Assembly (NCBI RefSeq): GCF_000018045.1
Contig: NC_009792.1
Location: 1,240,001-1,304,000, forward strand
Length of the DNA stretch: 64,000 nucleotides
Origin: Citrobacter koseri ATCC BAA-895
GTDB lineage: Bacteria; Pseudomonadota; Gammaproteobacteria; Enterobacterales; Enterobacteriaceae
Reading direction: 5' to 3'
Made by a program: the position numbers and the translations under genes. This document shows positions 26,799-36,714 of this stretch, piece by piece. How positions within the stretch are numbered: the first letter of the stretch is position 1; each line of letters begins with the position of its first letter. The notes under the pieces were generated by a model. That model searched no databases and had not been told where the DNA came from. It saw nothing but the letters and a program-made list of their open reading frames with translations.

Positions 26799-28587
26799 GG
26801 GTATCTCCTTGGACTTCTGTGAAGTTTGTTTCGGGAATAAAGGTGACAGCAACTTCCGTACCGCCCGTCTCACGACGGCGTACACGACAATCGCCACGCA
26901 GGCTCTGCGCGCGGTCACGCATAATAATCATGCCATAATGGTTACTGCGCTCGGCGTTTTCTGGTACGCCGCAGCCGTTGTCTTTTACTGTCAGTTTGAC
27001 CTGATTGCCATTTTGCACCACGGCGACGGCCACCTCATCGGCATGGGAATGCTTGAGGGCGTTACTTAACGCTTCGCGGGCAATTTGCAACAGGTGGATA
27101 GCCTGATGCGACGGCACCCGTCGCGGCGGGAGCTGATAATCCAGCTTCACCGTAAAACCAAATCGGGCGCTATATTCCTGACAGCTCGCCTCCAGCGCAG
27201 GCCGCAGGCCGGGTTCGGTCAACTGTAACCGGAAGGTGGTCAACAGTTCACGTAGCTGTACCCAGGAGGTATTCAGTTCGTTGCGGATCTGGCTGAGCAA
27301 CTCGCGGCTGCTTTCCGGCAACGTCGCGCCCTGCATTTGCAGACAGCTGACCTGCATCTTCATGCAGGAGAGCGATTGTGCAATAGAATCATGAAGTTCG
27401 CGGGCAATGGTGGCACGCTCTTCCATCACAATCAACTGTTGCTGGCGTCCCTGATTTCTGTCCAGCGCCAGCGTAGCGGTCAATTGCTCGACTAGCGTAT
27501 CAATCATCTGCTGCTGATCGTGACTCAGATGGCGCCCGTGCGGCAGCGTCGCCAGCAGAATGCCGTATTGCGTATGGGCATCGGTAAGTCGCCATTTCAG
27601 CGTGGTGCCGCCGTTGATCGCGGGCAGCGCGCCGCGCGGGCAGAGGTGGCACCCTTTGTCATCACAACTGCTGTCGGACTGGCAGGTGAACTCCTGATGA
27701 TTATCTTCATCTTCCAGGTCATAAACCCGCAGTTCAATATCGTGCAGCAGCGTCAGGTTTTGCAGGCCGTTCAGCACCGGGGAGAGGCGCTCGCACAGCG
27801 GCACCTGGGAATGCAGGCGGCGGTTGGCCTGCCACAGGAATGAGAGGATCTGGTTTTTATGCTCCAGCCCGGCTGTCTTTTCCTGCACGCGTTGTTCCAG
27901 TACGGCGTAACTTTCGGCCAGCTCTTCTGACATGTTGTTGAGCGCTGAGCCTAACATCGCCATCTCATTGCGCCCGCTGATATGCGCCCGCTGGGTGAAG
28001 TCGCGCTGGCTGACGGCTCGCGCCATCGAAAGCAGTTGTTTCCACGGTTGCAGCAGGCGCGCTCGTAGCCAGATGATCGTAAAGACGAACAGCAGCGCCA
28101 TAAAGATGGCCATTAACCGATGCACCATCACCACGCGCTCAATGCGCAGCTCGGTCGTGTGATCAAAGGCGGTGACTAACCGATCCAGACCGGTGACAAA
28201 ACGCATAACATCGCCGGCAACGGCGTTTCTGTCCTGCGCGCGTTGCAGCCCTGGCGCCAGTTCCGTATGCCAGTAGTCCTGTAGCGCGCGAAGCTGCTCT
28301 TGTTGCCCGTCGCGTTCCGCAGCGCGGGTCAGTTCAGGGCTGAACGCCGTCTGTTTCATCTCATCCAGCAGCTTTTGGTCGTGGGCGCTCAGCGGCACTG
28401 CTGCCAGCAGACGATAGCTCTGCATACGCAGCGAACCGGCCTTGTTGATCGCATGGGCGCTGCCTTGTACGCCCTGAACCAGCCAGCCAGAGATAGCCAT
28501 GCCCGCCACACCGATAGCGGTGGACAGGAGAACAATAAGCGCCAGTTGGTTGACCAGCGTGAGTGGAGAGAGACAACGTTTAAACAT
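26791..28587 (-). CDS. narX: Nitrate/nitrite sensor kinase NarX
   Basis: A 598-residue membrane histidine kinase, length as in E. coli. Two TM segments flank a periplasmic sensor with the ligand-binding P-box helix KAGSLRMQSYRLLAA. A HAMP domain, a cysteine cluster (CDDKGCHLCPRG) and the kinase with its phospho-acceptor in ARELHDSIAQSL follow. It signals to NarL and is divergent from narK. Confidence 0.97.
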   Translation of the reverse strand: MFKRCLSPLTLVNQLALIVLLSTAIGVAGMAISGWLVQGVQGSAHAINKAGSLRMQSYRLLAAVPLSAHDQKLLDEMKQTAFSPELTRAAERDGQQEQLRALQDYWHTELAPGLQRAQDRNAVAGDVMRFVTGLDRLVTAFDHTTELRIERVVMVHRLMAIFMALLFVFTIIWLRARLLQPWKQLLSMARAVSQRDFTQRAHISGRNEMAMLGSALNNMSEELAESYAVLEQRVQEKTAGLEHKNQILSFLWQANRRLHSQVPLCERLSPVLNGLQNLTLLHDIELRVYDLEDEDNHQEFTCQSDSSCDDKGCHLCPRGALPAINGGTTLKWRLTDAHTQYGILLATLPHGRHLSHDQQQMIDTLVEQLTATLALDRNQGRQQQLIVMEERATIARELHDSIAQSLSCMKMQVSCLQMQGATLPESSRELLSQIRNELNTSWVQLRELLTTFRLQLTEPGLRPALEASCQEYSARFGFTVKLDYQLPPRRVPSHQAIHLLQIAREALSNALKHSHADEVAVAVVQNGNQVKLTVKDNGCGVPENAERSNHYGMIIMRDRAQSLRGDCRVRRRETGGTEVAVTFIPETNFTEVQGDTHE

Positions 28588-28693
28588 GTAGACTTCTTCC
28601 TTCAGGCTTCCTGCTCAGGAAACCTTAATGAATGACGATTCTGCCGGGATGCTCACCGAGGGGCGTTTCGACAGTGACGTTATTCTCAGCCAT

Positions 28694-28732
28694 ACCCTGG
28701 AGTATACCCATACCTATAACGAGTTACCTCTT
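28694..28732. promoter_or_regulatory. Cluster of NarL heptamers between narX and narK
   Basis: Direct heptamers TACCCAT (28706-28712), TACCTAT (28712-28718) and TACCTCT (28726-28732), with a weaker TACCCTG at 28694, match the NarL consensus TACYNMT. They lie about 150-190 bases upstream of the FNR site, as in the E. coli narK promoter, in the 359-base narX-narK gap. Confidence 0.75.
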
Positions 28733-28873
28733 AATTGCTGGTGGTGGGAGGGGATCGCGAAGCCGGGGGGTAGGGTTATACAGCACCGTGAAAAACCACA
28801 TCTTTTTTGTCGACAAAGCCTACTCACTAAGGGGCATGATAATTTTTAGCCGCGAATAATGACGGCTTTTCCT

Positions 28874-28887
28874 TTGATTTATATCAA
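28874..28887 (+). promoter_or_regulatory. FNR box of narK
   Basis: TTGAT-TTAT-ATCAA is a perfect FNR palindrome, 60 bases before the narK ATG. A start site near 28922 would place it at about -41.5, the usual class II position. Confidence 0.9.
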
Positions 28888-28946
28888 CTTACCCCCGGCT
28901 GTAAACCCTAATGTGGCAGACATCGAATCGAGTAACAGAGGTGTCT

Positions 28947-30338
28947 ATGAGTCACTCATCTGCCCCCGAAAGGGCATCTGGAGCTGTAATCACAGAATGG
29001 CGGCCGGAAGATCCCGCTTTCTGGGAACAGCGTGGTCATCGTGTTGCCAGCCGCAACCTGTGGATTTCCGTCCCCTGTTTGCTGCTGGCGTTTTGTGTAT
29101 GGATGTTATTCAGCGCTGTCGCGGTGAATTTACCGAAGGTCGGTTTTAACTTCACCACCGATCAGCTGTTCATGCTGACCGCCTTGCCGTCTGTTTCTGG
29201 CGCATTACTGCGTGTGCCATACTCCTTTATGGTTCCTCTGTTTGGCGGCCGCCGCTGGACGGCGTTCAGCACCGGGATTCTGGTCATTCCTTGCGTATGG
29301 TTAGGTTTTGCCGTGCAGGATACCTCCACGCCGTTTAGCACCTTTATTCTGATTTCTCTGCTGTGCGGTTTTGCCGGCGCGAACTTTGCCTCCAGCATGG
29401 CTAACATCAGCTTCTTCTTTCCAAAACAGAAACAGGGCGGCGCGCTGGGTCTGAACGGCGGTTTAGGCAACATGGGCGTGAGCGTTATGCAACTGGTCGC
29501 GCCGCTGGTGGTCTCGTTGTCTGTCTTTGCCGTATTTGGCAGTCACGGTGTGGAACAGCCGGACGGTTCGCAGCTGTATCTGGCGAACGCCGCCTGGATT
29601 TGGGTGCCGTTCCTGGCCATTTTCACCCTGGCCGCCTGGTTCGGTATGAATGAGCTGGCGACCTCGAAGGCTTCGCTGAAAGATCAGTTGCCGGTACTTA
29701 AACGTGGGCACCTGTGGATGATGAGCCTGCTGTATCTGGCGACGTTCGGTTCATTCATCGGCTTCTCCGCCGGGTTTGCGATGCTGTCTAAAACACAGTT
29801 CCCGGAAGTACAGATCCTGCATTATGCCTTCTTCGGCCCGTTAATCGGCGCGCTGGCCCGTTCTGCGGGCGGGGCAATTTCCGACCGTCTGGGCGGAACG
29901 CGGGTGACGCTGGTTAACTTTGTGCTGATGGCGATTTTCAGCGCCTTACTGTTCCTGACCTTGCCTTCTAACGGCCAGGGCGGCAGCTTTATCGCCTTCT
30001 TCGTTGTCTTCCTGGCGCTGTTCCTGACTGCCGGGCTGGGCAGTGGGTCTACTTTCCAGATGATCTCCGTTATTTTCCGCAAGCTGACGATGGACAGGGT
30101 TAAAGCGGAAGGGGGTTCTGAAGAGAAAGCGCTGCGTGAAGCCGCGACCGATACCGCAGCCGCATTGGGCTTTATCTCTGCGATTGGCGCAATCGGCGGT
30201 TTCTTTATTCCGAAAGCATTCGGGACATCTCTGGCATTAACCGGCTCACCGGTCGATGCGATGAAAGTGTTCCTGATTTTCTATATCGCCTGCGTAGTCA
30301 TCACCTGGGCGGTATACGGACGTCATTCTAAAAAATAA
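28947..30338 (+). CDS. narK: Nitrate/nitrite transporter NarK
   Basis: A 463-residue major-facilitator protein with about 12 TM segments that exchanges nitrate for nitrite during nitrate respiration. The nitrate signatures GLNGGLGNMGVS and AGLGSGSTFQMI are present. The start ATG 28947 (MSHSSAPERASG) matches E. coli; the frame extends 12 codons upstream through the promoter. It is followed by narGHJI in the same direction. Confidence 0.97.
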   Translation: MSHSSAPERASGAVITEWRPEDPAFWEQRGHRVASRNLWISVPCLLLAFCVWMLFSAVAVNLPKVGFNFTTDQLFMLTALPSVSGALLRVPYSFMVPLFGGRRWTAFSTGILVIPCVWLGFAVQDTSTPFSTFILISLLCGFAGANFASSMANISFFFPKQKQGGALGLNGGLGNMGVSVMQLVAPLVVSLSVFAVFGSHGVEQPDGSQLYLANAAWIWVPFLAIFTLAAWFGMNELATSKASLKDQLPVLKRGHLWMMSLLYLATFGSFIGFSAGFAMLSKTQFPEVQILHYAFFGPLIGALARSAGGAISDRLGGTRVTLVNFVLMAIFSALLFLTLPSNGQGGSFIAFFVVFLALFLTAGLGSGSTFQMISVIFRKLTMDRVKAEGGSEEKALREAATDTAAALGFISAIGAIGGFFIPKAFGTSLALTGSPVDAMKVFLIFYIACVVITWAVYGRHSKK

Positions 30339-30476
30339 AAAAGTAATTGTTTGATTATCCATTGCGCGGCGTTAGACCGCGCTTTTTTTTGTCTGTTTTT
30401 AGTTACAACATACTTATTTATAAATAAACAGCGCCGGTTTGTCAGAACAGCGTTCATTTATGCCTTGCAGGGGGCA

Positions 30477-30493
30477 TACCCCTTAATACCCAC
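30477..30493 (+). promoter_or_regulatory. Distal NarL sites of narG
   Basis: TACCCCT at 30477-30483 and TACCCAC at 30487-30493 match the NarL heptamer. They lie about 140 bases upstream of the FNR box, like the distal NarL region of E. coli narG. Confidence 0.65.
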
Positions 30494-30582
30494 TTATAAA
30501 GAATTTAACATTTACATAATGGATGAATTTGAAAATATTCATATTAATCAGTATGTTGAATGAATAAAAATCATCCTCCTTA

Positions 30583-30589
30583 AGGGGTA
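30583..30589 (-). promoter_or_regulatory. Proximal NarL heptamer of narG
   Basis: AGGGGTA is TACCCCT on the minus strand, about 40 bases upstream of the narG FNR box. The AT-rich stretch between this and the distal sites could hold an IHF site, which I could not place. Confidence 0.6.
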
Positions 30590-30626
30590 TGTCAAAAAAC
30601 ACCCCCGATTTTCATCCCCGTCTGCC

Positions 30627-30640
30627 TTGATCGTTATCAA
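30627..30640 (+). promoter_or_regulatory. FNR box of narGHJI
   Basis: TTGAT-CGTT-ATCAA is a perfect FNR palindrome, centred 98 bases before the narG start, consistent with anaerobic class II activation and a leader of about 57 bases. Confidence 0.9.
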
Positions 30641-30731
30641 TTCTGACGCCCTTTCAGAGCGTTACCTTCACAGCCAATCCAGCAATGTCGATTTATCAGA
30701 GAGCCGTCAGGCTCCAAACAGGAGAAACCCG

Positions 30732-33700
30732 ATGAGTAAATTCCTGGACCGGTTTCGCTACTTCAAACAGAAGGGCGAAACCTTTGCCGATGGGCACGGC
30801 CAGCTTCTCGAAACAAACCGGGACTGGGAGGATGGATACCGCCAACGTTGGCAGCATGACAAAGTCGTGCGTTCAACCCACGGGGTAAACTGTACCGGCT
30901 CTTGCAGCTGGAAAATTTATGTGAAAAACGGTCTGGTCACCTGGGAAACCCAGCAGACAGACTACCCGCGCACCCGCCCGGATATGCCGAACCATGAACC
31001 TCGCGGCTGCCCACGCGGCGCGAGCTACTCCTGGTATCTCTACAGCGCAAACCGCCTGAAATATCCGCTGATGCGTAAGCGCCTGATGAAAATGTGGCGT
31101 GATGCGAAAAAACTGCACAGCGATCCGGTAGAAGCCTGGGCTTCCATCATCGAAGACGCCGATAAAGCAAAAAGCTTCAAACAAGCGCGTGGTCGTGGTG
31201 GCTTCGTTCGTTCTTCCTGGCAGGAAGTGAACGAACTGATTGCGGCATCCAACGTTTATACCATTAAAAATTACGGTCCCGATCGCGTGGCGGGCTTCTC
31301 GCCGATTCCGGCAATGTCGATGGTCTCTTACGCATCCGGCGCTCGTTACCTGTCTCTGATCGGCGGGACTTGCCTGAGCTTCTACGACTGGTACTGCGAC
31401 CTGCCGCCTGCGTCTCCGCAGACCTGGGGCGAGCAGACGGACGTACCGGAATCCGCTGACTGGTACAACTCCAGCTACATCATCGCCTGGGGCTCTAACG
31501 TTCCGCAGACCCGTACCCCGGATGCCCACTTCTTTACTGAAGTGCGTTACAAAGGCACCAAAACGGTTGCCGTTACGCCTGACTACGCTGAAATCGCCAA
31601 GCTGTGCGACCTGTGGCTGGCACCGAAGCAGGGGACTGACGCCGCGATGGCGCTGGCGATGGGCCACGTCATGCTGCGTGAATTCCACCTTGATAACCCG
31701 AGCCAGTATTTTACCGATTACGTCCGTCGCTATACCGACATGCCGATGCTGGTGATGCTTGAAGAACGCGACGGTTACTATGCCGCTGGCCGTATGCTGC
31801 GCGCCGCCGATCTTATTGACGCGCTGGGTCAGGAAAACAACCCGGAATGGAAAACCGTTGCCATCAACACCCGCGGCGATATGGTTGCGCCGAACGGTTC
31901 TATTGGCTTCCGCTGGGGCGAGAAAGGCAAATGGAACCTCGAACAGCGTGACGGTACGTCAGGCGAGGAAACCGAACTGCAACTCAGCCTGCTGGGTAGC
32001 CAGGACGATATCGCAGAAGTGGGCTTCCCGTACTTTGGCGGTGAAGGCACTGAACACTTCAACAAAGTCGAGCTGCAAAACGTTCTGCTGCACAAGCTGC
32101 CGGTGAAACGCCTGCAACTGGCGGACGGAACCACCGCGCTGGTGACTACCGTTTACGATCTGACGATGGCGAACTATGGCCTGGAACGCGGTCTGAACGA
32201 CGAAAACTGCGCAACCAGCTACGACGACATTAAAGCCTATACTCCGGCGTGGGCAGAGCAGATAACCGGCGTACCGCGTGCGCAAATCACTCGTATCGCT
32301 CGTGAATTTGCGGATAACGCCGATAAGACGCATGGTCGTTCAATGATCATCGTCGGCGCCGGTCTGAACCACTGGTATCACCTCGATATGAACTATCGTG
32401 GGCTTATCAACATGCTGGTGTTCTGCGGCTGTATCGGTCAGAGCGGCGGCGGCTGGGCGCACTATGTCGGCCAGGAAAAACTGCGTCCGCAGACCGGCTG
32501 GCAGCCGCTGGCGTTTGCTCTTGACTGGCAGCGTCCGGCGCGTCACATGAACAGCACCTCCTATTTCTATAACCACTCCAGCCAGTGGCGCTACGAGACG
32601 GTTACCGCGCAGGAACTGCTGTCGCCGATGGCGGATAAATCCCGCTACAGCGGTCATCTGATCGACTTCAACGTGCGTGCTGAACGCATGGGCTGGCTGC
32701 CGTCTGCGCCGCAGTTGGGCACCAACCCGCTGTACATCGCGCGTGAAGCGGAAAAAGCCGGGATGACGGCGGTGGATTACACCGTTAAATCGCTGAAAGA
32801 AGGCTCGATTCGTTTTGCGGCGGAGCAGCCGGAAAACGGGAAAAACCACCCGCGTAACCTGTTTATCTGGCGCTCGAACCTGCTGGGTTCATCCGGTAAA
32901 GGGCATGAGTACATGCTGAAGTACCTGCTGGGTACGGAAAACGGTATTCAGGGCAAAGATCTGGGTATGCAGGGCGGCGTGAAGCCGGAAGAAGTGGAAT
33001 GGCAGGATAACGGTCTTGACGGCAAACTGGACCTGGTGGTGACGCTGGACTTCCGTCTGTCGAGCACCTGCCTGTACTCCGACATCGTGCTGCCGACCGC
33101 CACCTGGTATGAAAAAGACGACATGAATACCTCGGATATGCATCCGTTTATTCACCCGTTGTCTGCCGCCGTTGACCCGGCCTGGGAATCGAAAAGCGAC
33201 TGGGAAATCTATAAAGGCATCGCGAAGAAATTCTCTGAAGTCTGCGTGGGACACCTTGGCAAAGAAACCGATGTGGTGACGTTGCCTATTCAGCACGACT
33301 CCGCTGCCGAACTGGCGCAGCCGCTGGACGTGAAAGACTGGAAAAAAGGCGAATGCGACCTGATCCCAGGTAAAACCGCGCCGCACATCATTCCGGTGGA
33401 ACGCGACTACCCGGCGACGTATGAGCGCTTTACCTCTATCGGCCCGCTGATGGAGAAAATCGGCAACGGTGGCAAGGGTATCGCCTGGAACACTCAGAGC
33501 GAAATGGATTTGCTGCGCAAGCTCAATTACACCAAAGCTGAAGGCCCGGCAAAAGGCCAGCCGATGCTGAATACCGCGATTGATGCCGCCGAGATGATCC
33601 TCACGCTGGCGCCGGAAACTAACGGCCACGTAGCGGTGAAAGCGTGGGCGGCGCTGAGTGAGTTCACCGGTCGCGACCATACGCATCTGGCAACCAATAA

Positions 33701-34475
33701 AGAAGAAGAGAAAATCCGCTTCCGCGATATTCAGGCGCAGCCGCGCAAAATTATCTCCAGCCCGACCTGGTCTGGCCTGGAAGATGAACACGTCTCTTAC
33801 AACGCCGGTTATACCAACGTTCACGAGCTGATTCCGTGGCGTACGCTGTCTGGCCGCCAGTCCCTGTATCAGGATCATCAGTGGATGCGTGACTTTGGTG
33901 AAAGCCTGCTGGTTTACCGTCCGCCAATCGACACGCGTTCAGTGAAAGCGGTGATGGGTGAAAAATCTAACGGCAACCCGGAAAAAGCGCTCAACTTCCT
34001 GACGCCGCACCAGAAGTGGGGTATCCACTCCACCTACAGCGACAACCTGCTGATGCTGACGCTGTCGCGCGGTGGGCCGATTGTCTGGATGAGCGAAACC
34101 GATGCCAAAGATCTGGGTATTGAAGATAACGACTGGATCGAGGTCTTTAATAGCAACGGTGCGCTGACGGCACGCGCGGTGGTAAGCCAGCGTGTTCCGG
34201 CCGGGATGACCATGATGTACCACGCGCAGGAACGTATCGTTAACCTGCCGGGTTCAGAAATTACCCAGCAGCGTGGCGGTATTCACAACTCTGTAACCCG
34301 TATCACGCCGAAGCCGACCCACATGATCGGCGGCTATGCGCAGCTGGCCTACGGCTTTAACTACTACGGTACGGTCGGTTCAAACCGCGATGAGTTTGTT
34401 GTGGTGCGTAAGATGAAGAACATTAACTGGTTGGATGGCGAAGGCAATGACCAGGTACAGGAGAGCGTAAAATGA
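30732..34475 (+). CDS. narG: Respiratory nitrate reductase alpha subunit
   Basis: The molybdenum catalytic subunit of membrane-bound nitrate reductase A, 1247 residues as in E. coli, facing the cytoplasm. The FS0 [4Fe-4S] site uses His50 with Cys54 and Cys58 (STHGVNCTGSCSWK). Start ATG 30732 (MSKFLDRFRYFKQKG) after GGAGAAA; 35 upstream codons are open but non-homologous. The stop overlaps the narH start by four bases. Confidence 0.98.
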   Translation: MSKFLDRFRYFKQKGETFADGHGQLLETNRDWEDGYRQRWQHDKVVRSTHGVNCTGSCSWKIYVKNGLVTWETQQTDYPRTRPDMPNHEPRGCPRGASYSWYLYSANRLKYPLMRKRLMKMWRDAKKLHSDPVEAWASIIEDADKAKSFKQARGRGGFVRSSWQEVNELIAASNVYTIKNYGPDRVAGFSPIPAMSMVSYASGARYLSLIGGTCLSFYDWYCDLPPASPQTWGEQTDVPESADWYNSSYIIAWGSNVPQTRTPDAHFFTEVRYKGTKTVAVTPDYAEIAKLCDLWLAPKQGTDAAMALAMGHVMLREFHLDNPSQYFTDYVRRYTDMPMLVMLEERDGYYAAGRMLRAADLIDALGQENNPEWKTVAINTRGDMVAPNGSIGFRWGEKGKWNLEQRDGTSGEETELQLSLLGSQDDIAEVGFPYFGGEGTEHFNKVELQNVLLHKLPVKRLQLADGTTALVTTVYDLTMANYGLERGLNDENCATSYDDIKAYTPAWAEQITGVPRAQITRIAREFADNADKTHGRSMIIVGAGLNHWYHLDMNYRGLINMLVFCGCIGQSGGGWAHYVGQEKLRPQTGWQPLAFALDWQRPARHMNSTSYFYNHSSQWRYETVTAQELLSPMADKSRYSGHLIDFNVRAERMGWLPSAPQLGTNPLYIAREAEKAGMTAVDYTVKSLKEGSIRFAAEQPENGKNHPRNLFIWRSNLLGSSGKGHEYMLKYLLGTENGIQGKDLGMQGGVKPEEVEWQDNGLDGKLDLVVTLDFRLSSTCLYSDIVLPTATWYEKDDMNTSDMHPFIHPLSAAVDPAWESKSDWEIYKGIAKKFSEVCVGHLGKETDVVTLPIQHDSAAELAQPLDVKDWKKGECDLIPGKTAPHIIPVERDYPATYERFTSIGPLMEKIGNGGKGIAWNTQSEMDLLRKLNYTKAEGPAKGQPMLNTAIDAAEMILTLAPETNGHVAVKAWAALSEFTGRDHTHLATNKEEEKIRFRDIQAQPRKIISSPTWSGLEDEHVSYNAGYTNVHELIPWRTLSGRQSLYQDHQWMRDFGESLLVYRPPIDTRSVKAVMGEKSNGNPEKALNFLTPHQKWGIHSTYSDNLLMLTLSRGGPIVWMSETDAKDLGIEDNDWIEVFNSNGALTARAVVSQRVPAGMTMMYHAQERIVNLPGSEITQQRGGIHNSVTRITPKPTHMIGGYAQLAYGFNYYGTVGSNRDEFVVVRKMKNINWLDGEGNDQVQESVK

Positions 34476-36007
34476 AAATTCGTTCACAAGTCGGCATGGT
34501 GCTGAATCTCGATAAATGCATCGGCTGCCACACCTGTTCAGTGACCTGTAAAAACGTCTGGACCAGCCGTGAAGGTATGGAATACGCCTGGTTCAATAAC
34601 GTGGAAAGTAAGCCAGGCGTCGGTTTCCCGAACGACTGGGAAAATCAGGAAAAATGGAAAGGCGGCTGGGTCCGTAAAATTAACGGCAAACTGCAACCTC
34701 GCATGGGCAACCGCGCGATGCTGCTGGGTAAAATCTTTGCTAACCCGCATCTGCCGGGCATTGATGATTACTACGAGCCGTTTGATTACGACTACCAGAA
34801 CCTGCATACCGCGCCGGAAAGCAAGCATCAGCCGATTGCGCGCCCGCGCTCGCTGATCACCGGTCAGCGGATGAACAAAATCACCAGCGGTCCGAACTGG
34901 GAAGAAATTCTGGGCGGCGAATTTGAAAAACGCGCCAAAGACCAGAACTTCGAAAACATGCAGAAGGCGATGTACGGCCAGTTCGAAAACACCTTCATGA
35001 TGTATCTGCCGCGTCTGTGCGAGCACTGCCTCAACCCGGCGTGCGTGGCGACCTGCCCGAGCGGCGCCATCTACAAGCGTGAAGAGGACGGCATCGTCCT
35101 GATTGATCAGGACAAATGCCGCGGCTGGCGTATGTGCATCACCGGTTGTCCGTACAAGAAGATCTACTTCAACTGGAAGAGCGGGAAGTCCGAGAAGTGT
35201 ATTTTCTGCTATCCGCGTATTGAAGCGGGTCAACCGACCGTATGTTCCGAAACCTGCGTGGGTCGTATCCGTTACCTTGGCGTGCTGCTGTATGACGCCG
35301 ATGCGATTGAAAGCGCAGCCAGCACGGAGAACGAGAAAGATCTGTATCAGCGCCAACTGGATGTGTTCCTCGATCCGAACGATCCGGCGGTCATTGAACA
35401 AGCGCTGAAAGACGGCGTTCCGCAGAGCGTTATCGATGCGGCGCAGCAGTCCCCGGTTTACAAAATGGCGATGGACTGGAAGCTGGCGCTGCCGCTGCAC
35501 CCGGAATACCGTACGCTGCCGATGGTCTGGTACGTGCCGCCGCTGTCACCGATTCAGTCTGCGGCGGACGCAGGTGAACTGGGCAGCAACGGCATCCTGC
35601 CGGACGTGGAAAGCCTGCGTATCCCGGTTCAGTACCTGGCGAACCTGCTGACCGCAGGCGATACCCAGCCGGTACTGCTGGCGCTGAAACGTATGCTGGC
35701 GATGCGTCACTACAAACGTGCGGAAACCGTTGACGGTAAACTGGATACCCGCGCGCTGGAAGAAGTGGGGCTGAGCGAAGCGCAGGCGCAGGAAATGTAC
35801 CGTTACCTGGCAATTGCGAACTATGAAGACCGTTTCGTTATCCCGAGCAGCCATCGTGAGCTGGCGCGTGAGGCGTTCCCGGAGAAAAGCGGTTGCGGCT
35901 TTACGTTCGGCGATGGTTGCCACGGTTCAGATACCAAATTCAACCTGTTCAACAGCCGCCGCATTGATGCCATCGATGTGAGCAGCAAAACGGAGCCGCA
36001 CCAATGA
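34472..36007 (+). CDS. narH: Respiratory nitrate reductase beta subunit
   Basis: The iron-sulfur electron-transfer subunit, 511 residues. It has four cysteine clusters, including CIGCHTCSVTCKNVW and CEHCLNPACVATCPSG. One cluster has Trp in place of a Cys (CRGWRMCITGC), marking the [3Fe-4S] centre as in E. coli. Electrons pass from NarI haem through NarH to NarG. It overlaps narG and narJ by ATGA junctions. Confidence 0.98.
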   Translation: MKIRSQVGMVLNLDKCIGCHTCSVTCKNVWTSREGMEYAWFNNVESKPGVGFPNDWENQEKWKGGWVRKINGKLQPRMGNRAMLLGKIFANPHLPGIDDYYEPFDYDYQNLHTAPESKHQPIARPRSLITGQRMNKITSGPNWEEILGGEFEKRAKDQNFENMQKAMYGQFENTFMMYLPRLCEHCLNPACVATCPSGAIYKREEDGIVLIDQDKCRGWRMCITGCPYKKIYFNWKSGKSEKCIFCYPRIEAGQPTVCSETCVGRIRYLGVLLYDADAIESAASTENEKDLYQRQLDVFLDPNDPAVIEQALKDGVPQSVIDAAQQSPVYKMAMDWKLALPLHPEYRTLPMVWYVPPLSPIQSAADAGELGSNGILPDVESLRIPVQYLANLLTAGDTQPVLLALKRMLAMRHYKRAETVDGKLDTRALEEVGLSEAQAQEMYRYLAIANYEDRFVIPSSHRELAREAFPEKSGCGFTFGDGCHGSDTKFNLFNSRRIDAIDVSSKTEPHQ

Positions 36008-36714
36008 TTGAACTCGTCATTGTTTCGCGTCTGCTCGAGTACCCGGATGCTGCCTTATGGCAGCATCAACAGGAACTTTTCGATGCACTCGCGTCATCCG
36101 AAAACCTGGATAAAGAAGATGCTCAGAGTCTGGCGGTTTTCCTGCGCGATCTCACTGCGCAGGAGATGCTGGATGTACAGGCAAGCTACAGCGAACTGTT
36201 TGATCGCGGTCGCGCCACGTCGCTGTTGCTGTTTGAGCATGTTCATGGTGAATCCCGCGATCGCGGCCAGGCAATGGTCGATTTGATGGCGCAGTACGAG
36301 CAGCACGGCCTGCAACTCGACAGTCGTGAGTTGCCTGACCATCTGCCGCTGTATCTGGAGTATCTGGCGCAGTTGCCGAAAAACGACGCGCTTGGCGGCT
36401 TGCAGGACATCGCGCCGATTCTGGCGTTGCTGGGCGCACGTCTGCAACAGCGGGAAAGTCGCTATGCGGTGCTGTTCGATCTGCTGCTGAAGCTGGCTAA
36501 TACCGTTATCGACAGCGACAAAGTGGCAGAGAAAATTGCGGATGAAGTCCGTGACGATACCCCGCAAGCACTGGATGCCGTCTGGGAAGAAGAACAGGTG
36601 AAATTCTTTGCTGAGCAGGGTTGCGGCGAGTCGGAGATTTCCGCTCACCAGCGTCGTTTTGCCGGGGCTGTCGCTCCGCAATATTTGAATATCACCACCG
36701 GAGGACAGCAATAA
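36004..36714 (+). CDS. narJ: Nitrate reductase assembly chaperone NarJ
   Basis: A 236-residue cytoplasmic chaperone (NarJ/DmsD/TorD type). It helps insert the molybdenum cofactor into NarG and holds NarGH until docking with NarI. Helical and acidic, with conserved ASYSELFDRGRATSLLLFEH. It overlaps narH by four bases and narI by one. Confidence 0.97.
   Translation: MIELVIVSRLLEYPDAALWQHQQELFDALASSENLDKEDAQSLAVFLRDLTAQEMLDVQASYSELFDRGRATSLLLFEHVHGESRDRGQAMVDLMAQYEQHGLQLDSRELPDHLPLYLEYLAQLPKNDALGGLQDIAPILALLGARLQQRESRYAVLFDLLLKLANTVIDSDKVAEKIADEVRDDTPQALDAVWEEEQVKFFAEQGCGESEISAHQRRFAGAVAPQYLNITTGGQQ

Noticed and set aside
30351..30563. 70-codon frame between narK and narG
   Set aside because: No ribosome-binding site, AT-rich upstream control DNA carrying NarL sites, and no family resemblance.
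32889..33878. 329-codon frame antisense to narG
   Set aside because: Mirror of narG codon usage; no start signals or domains.
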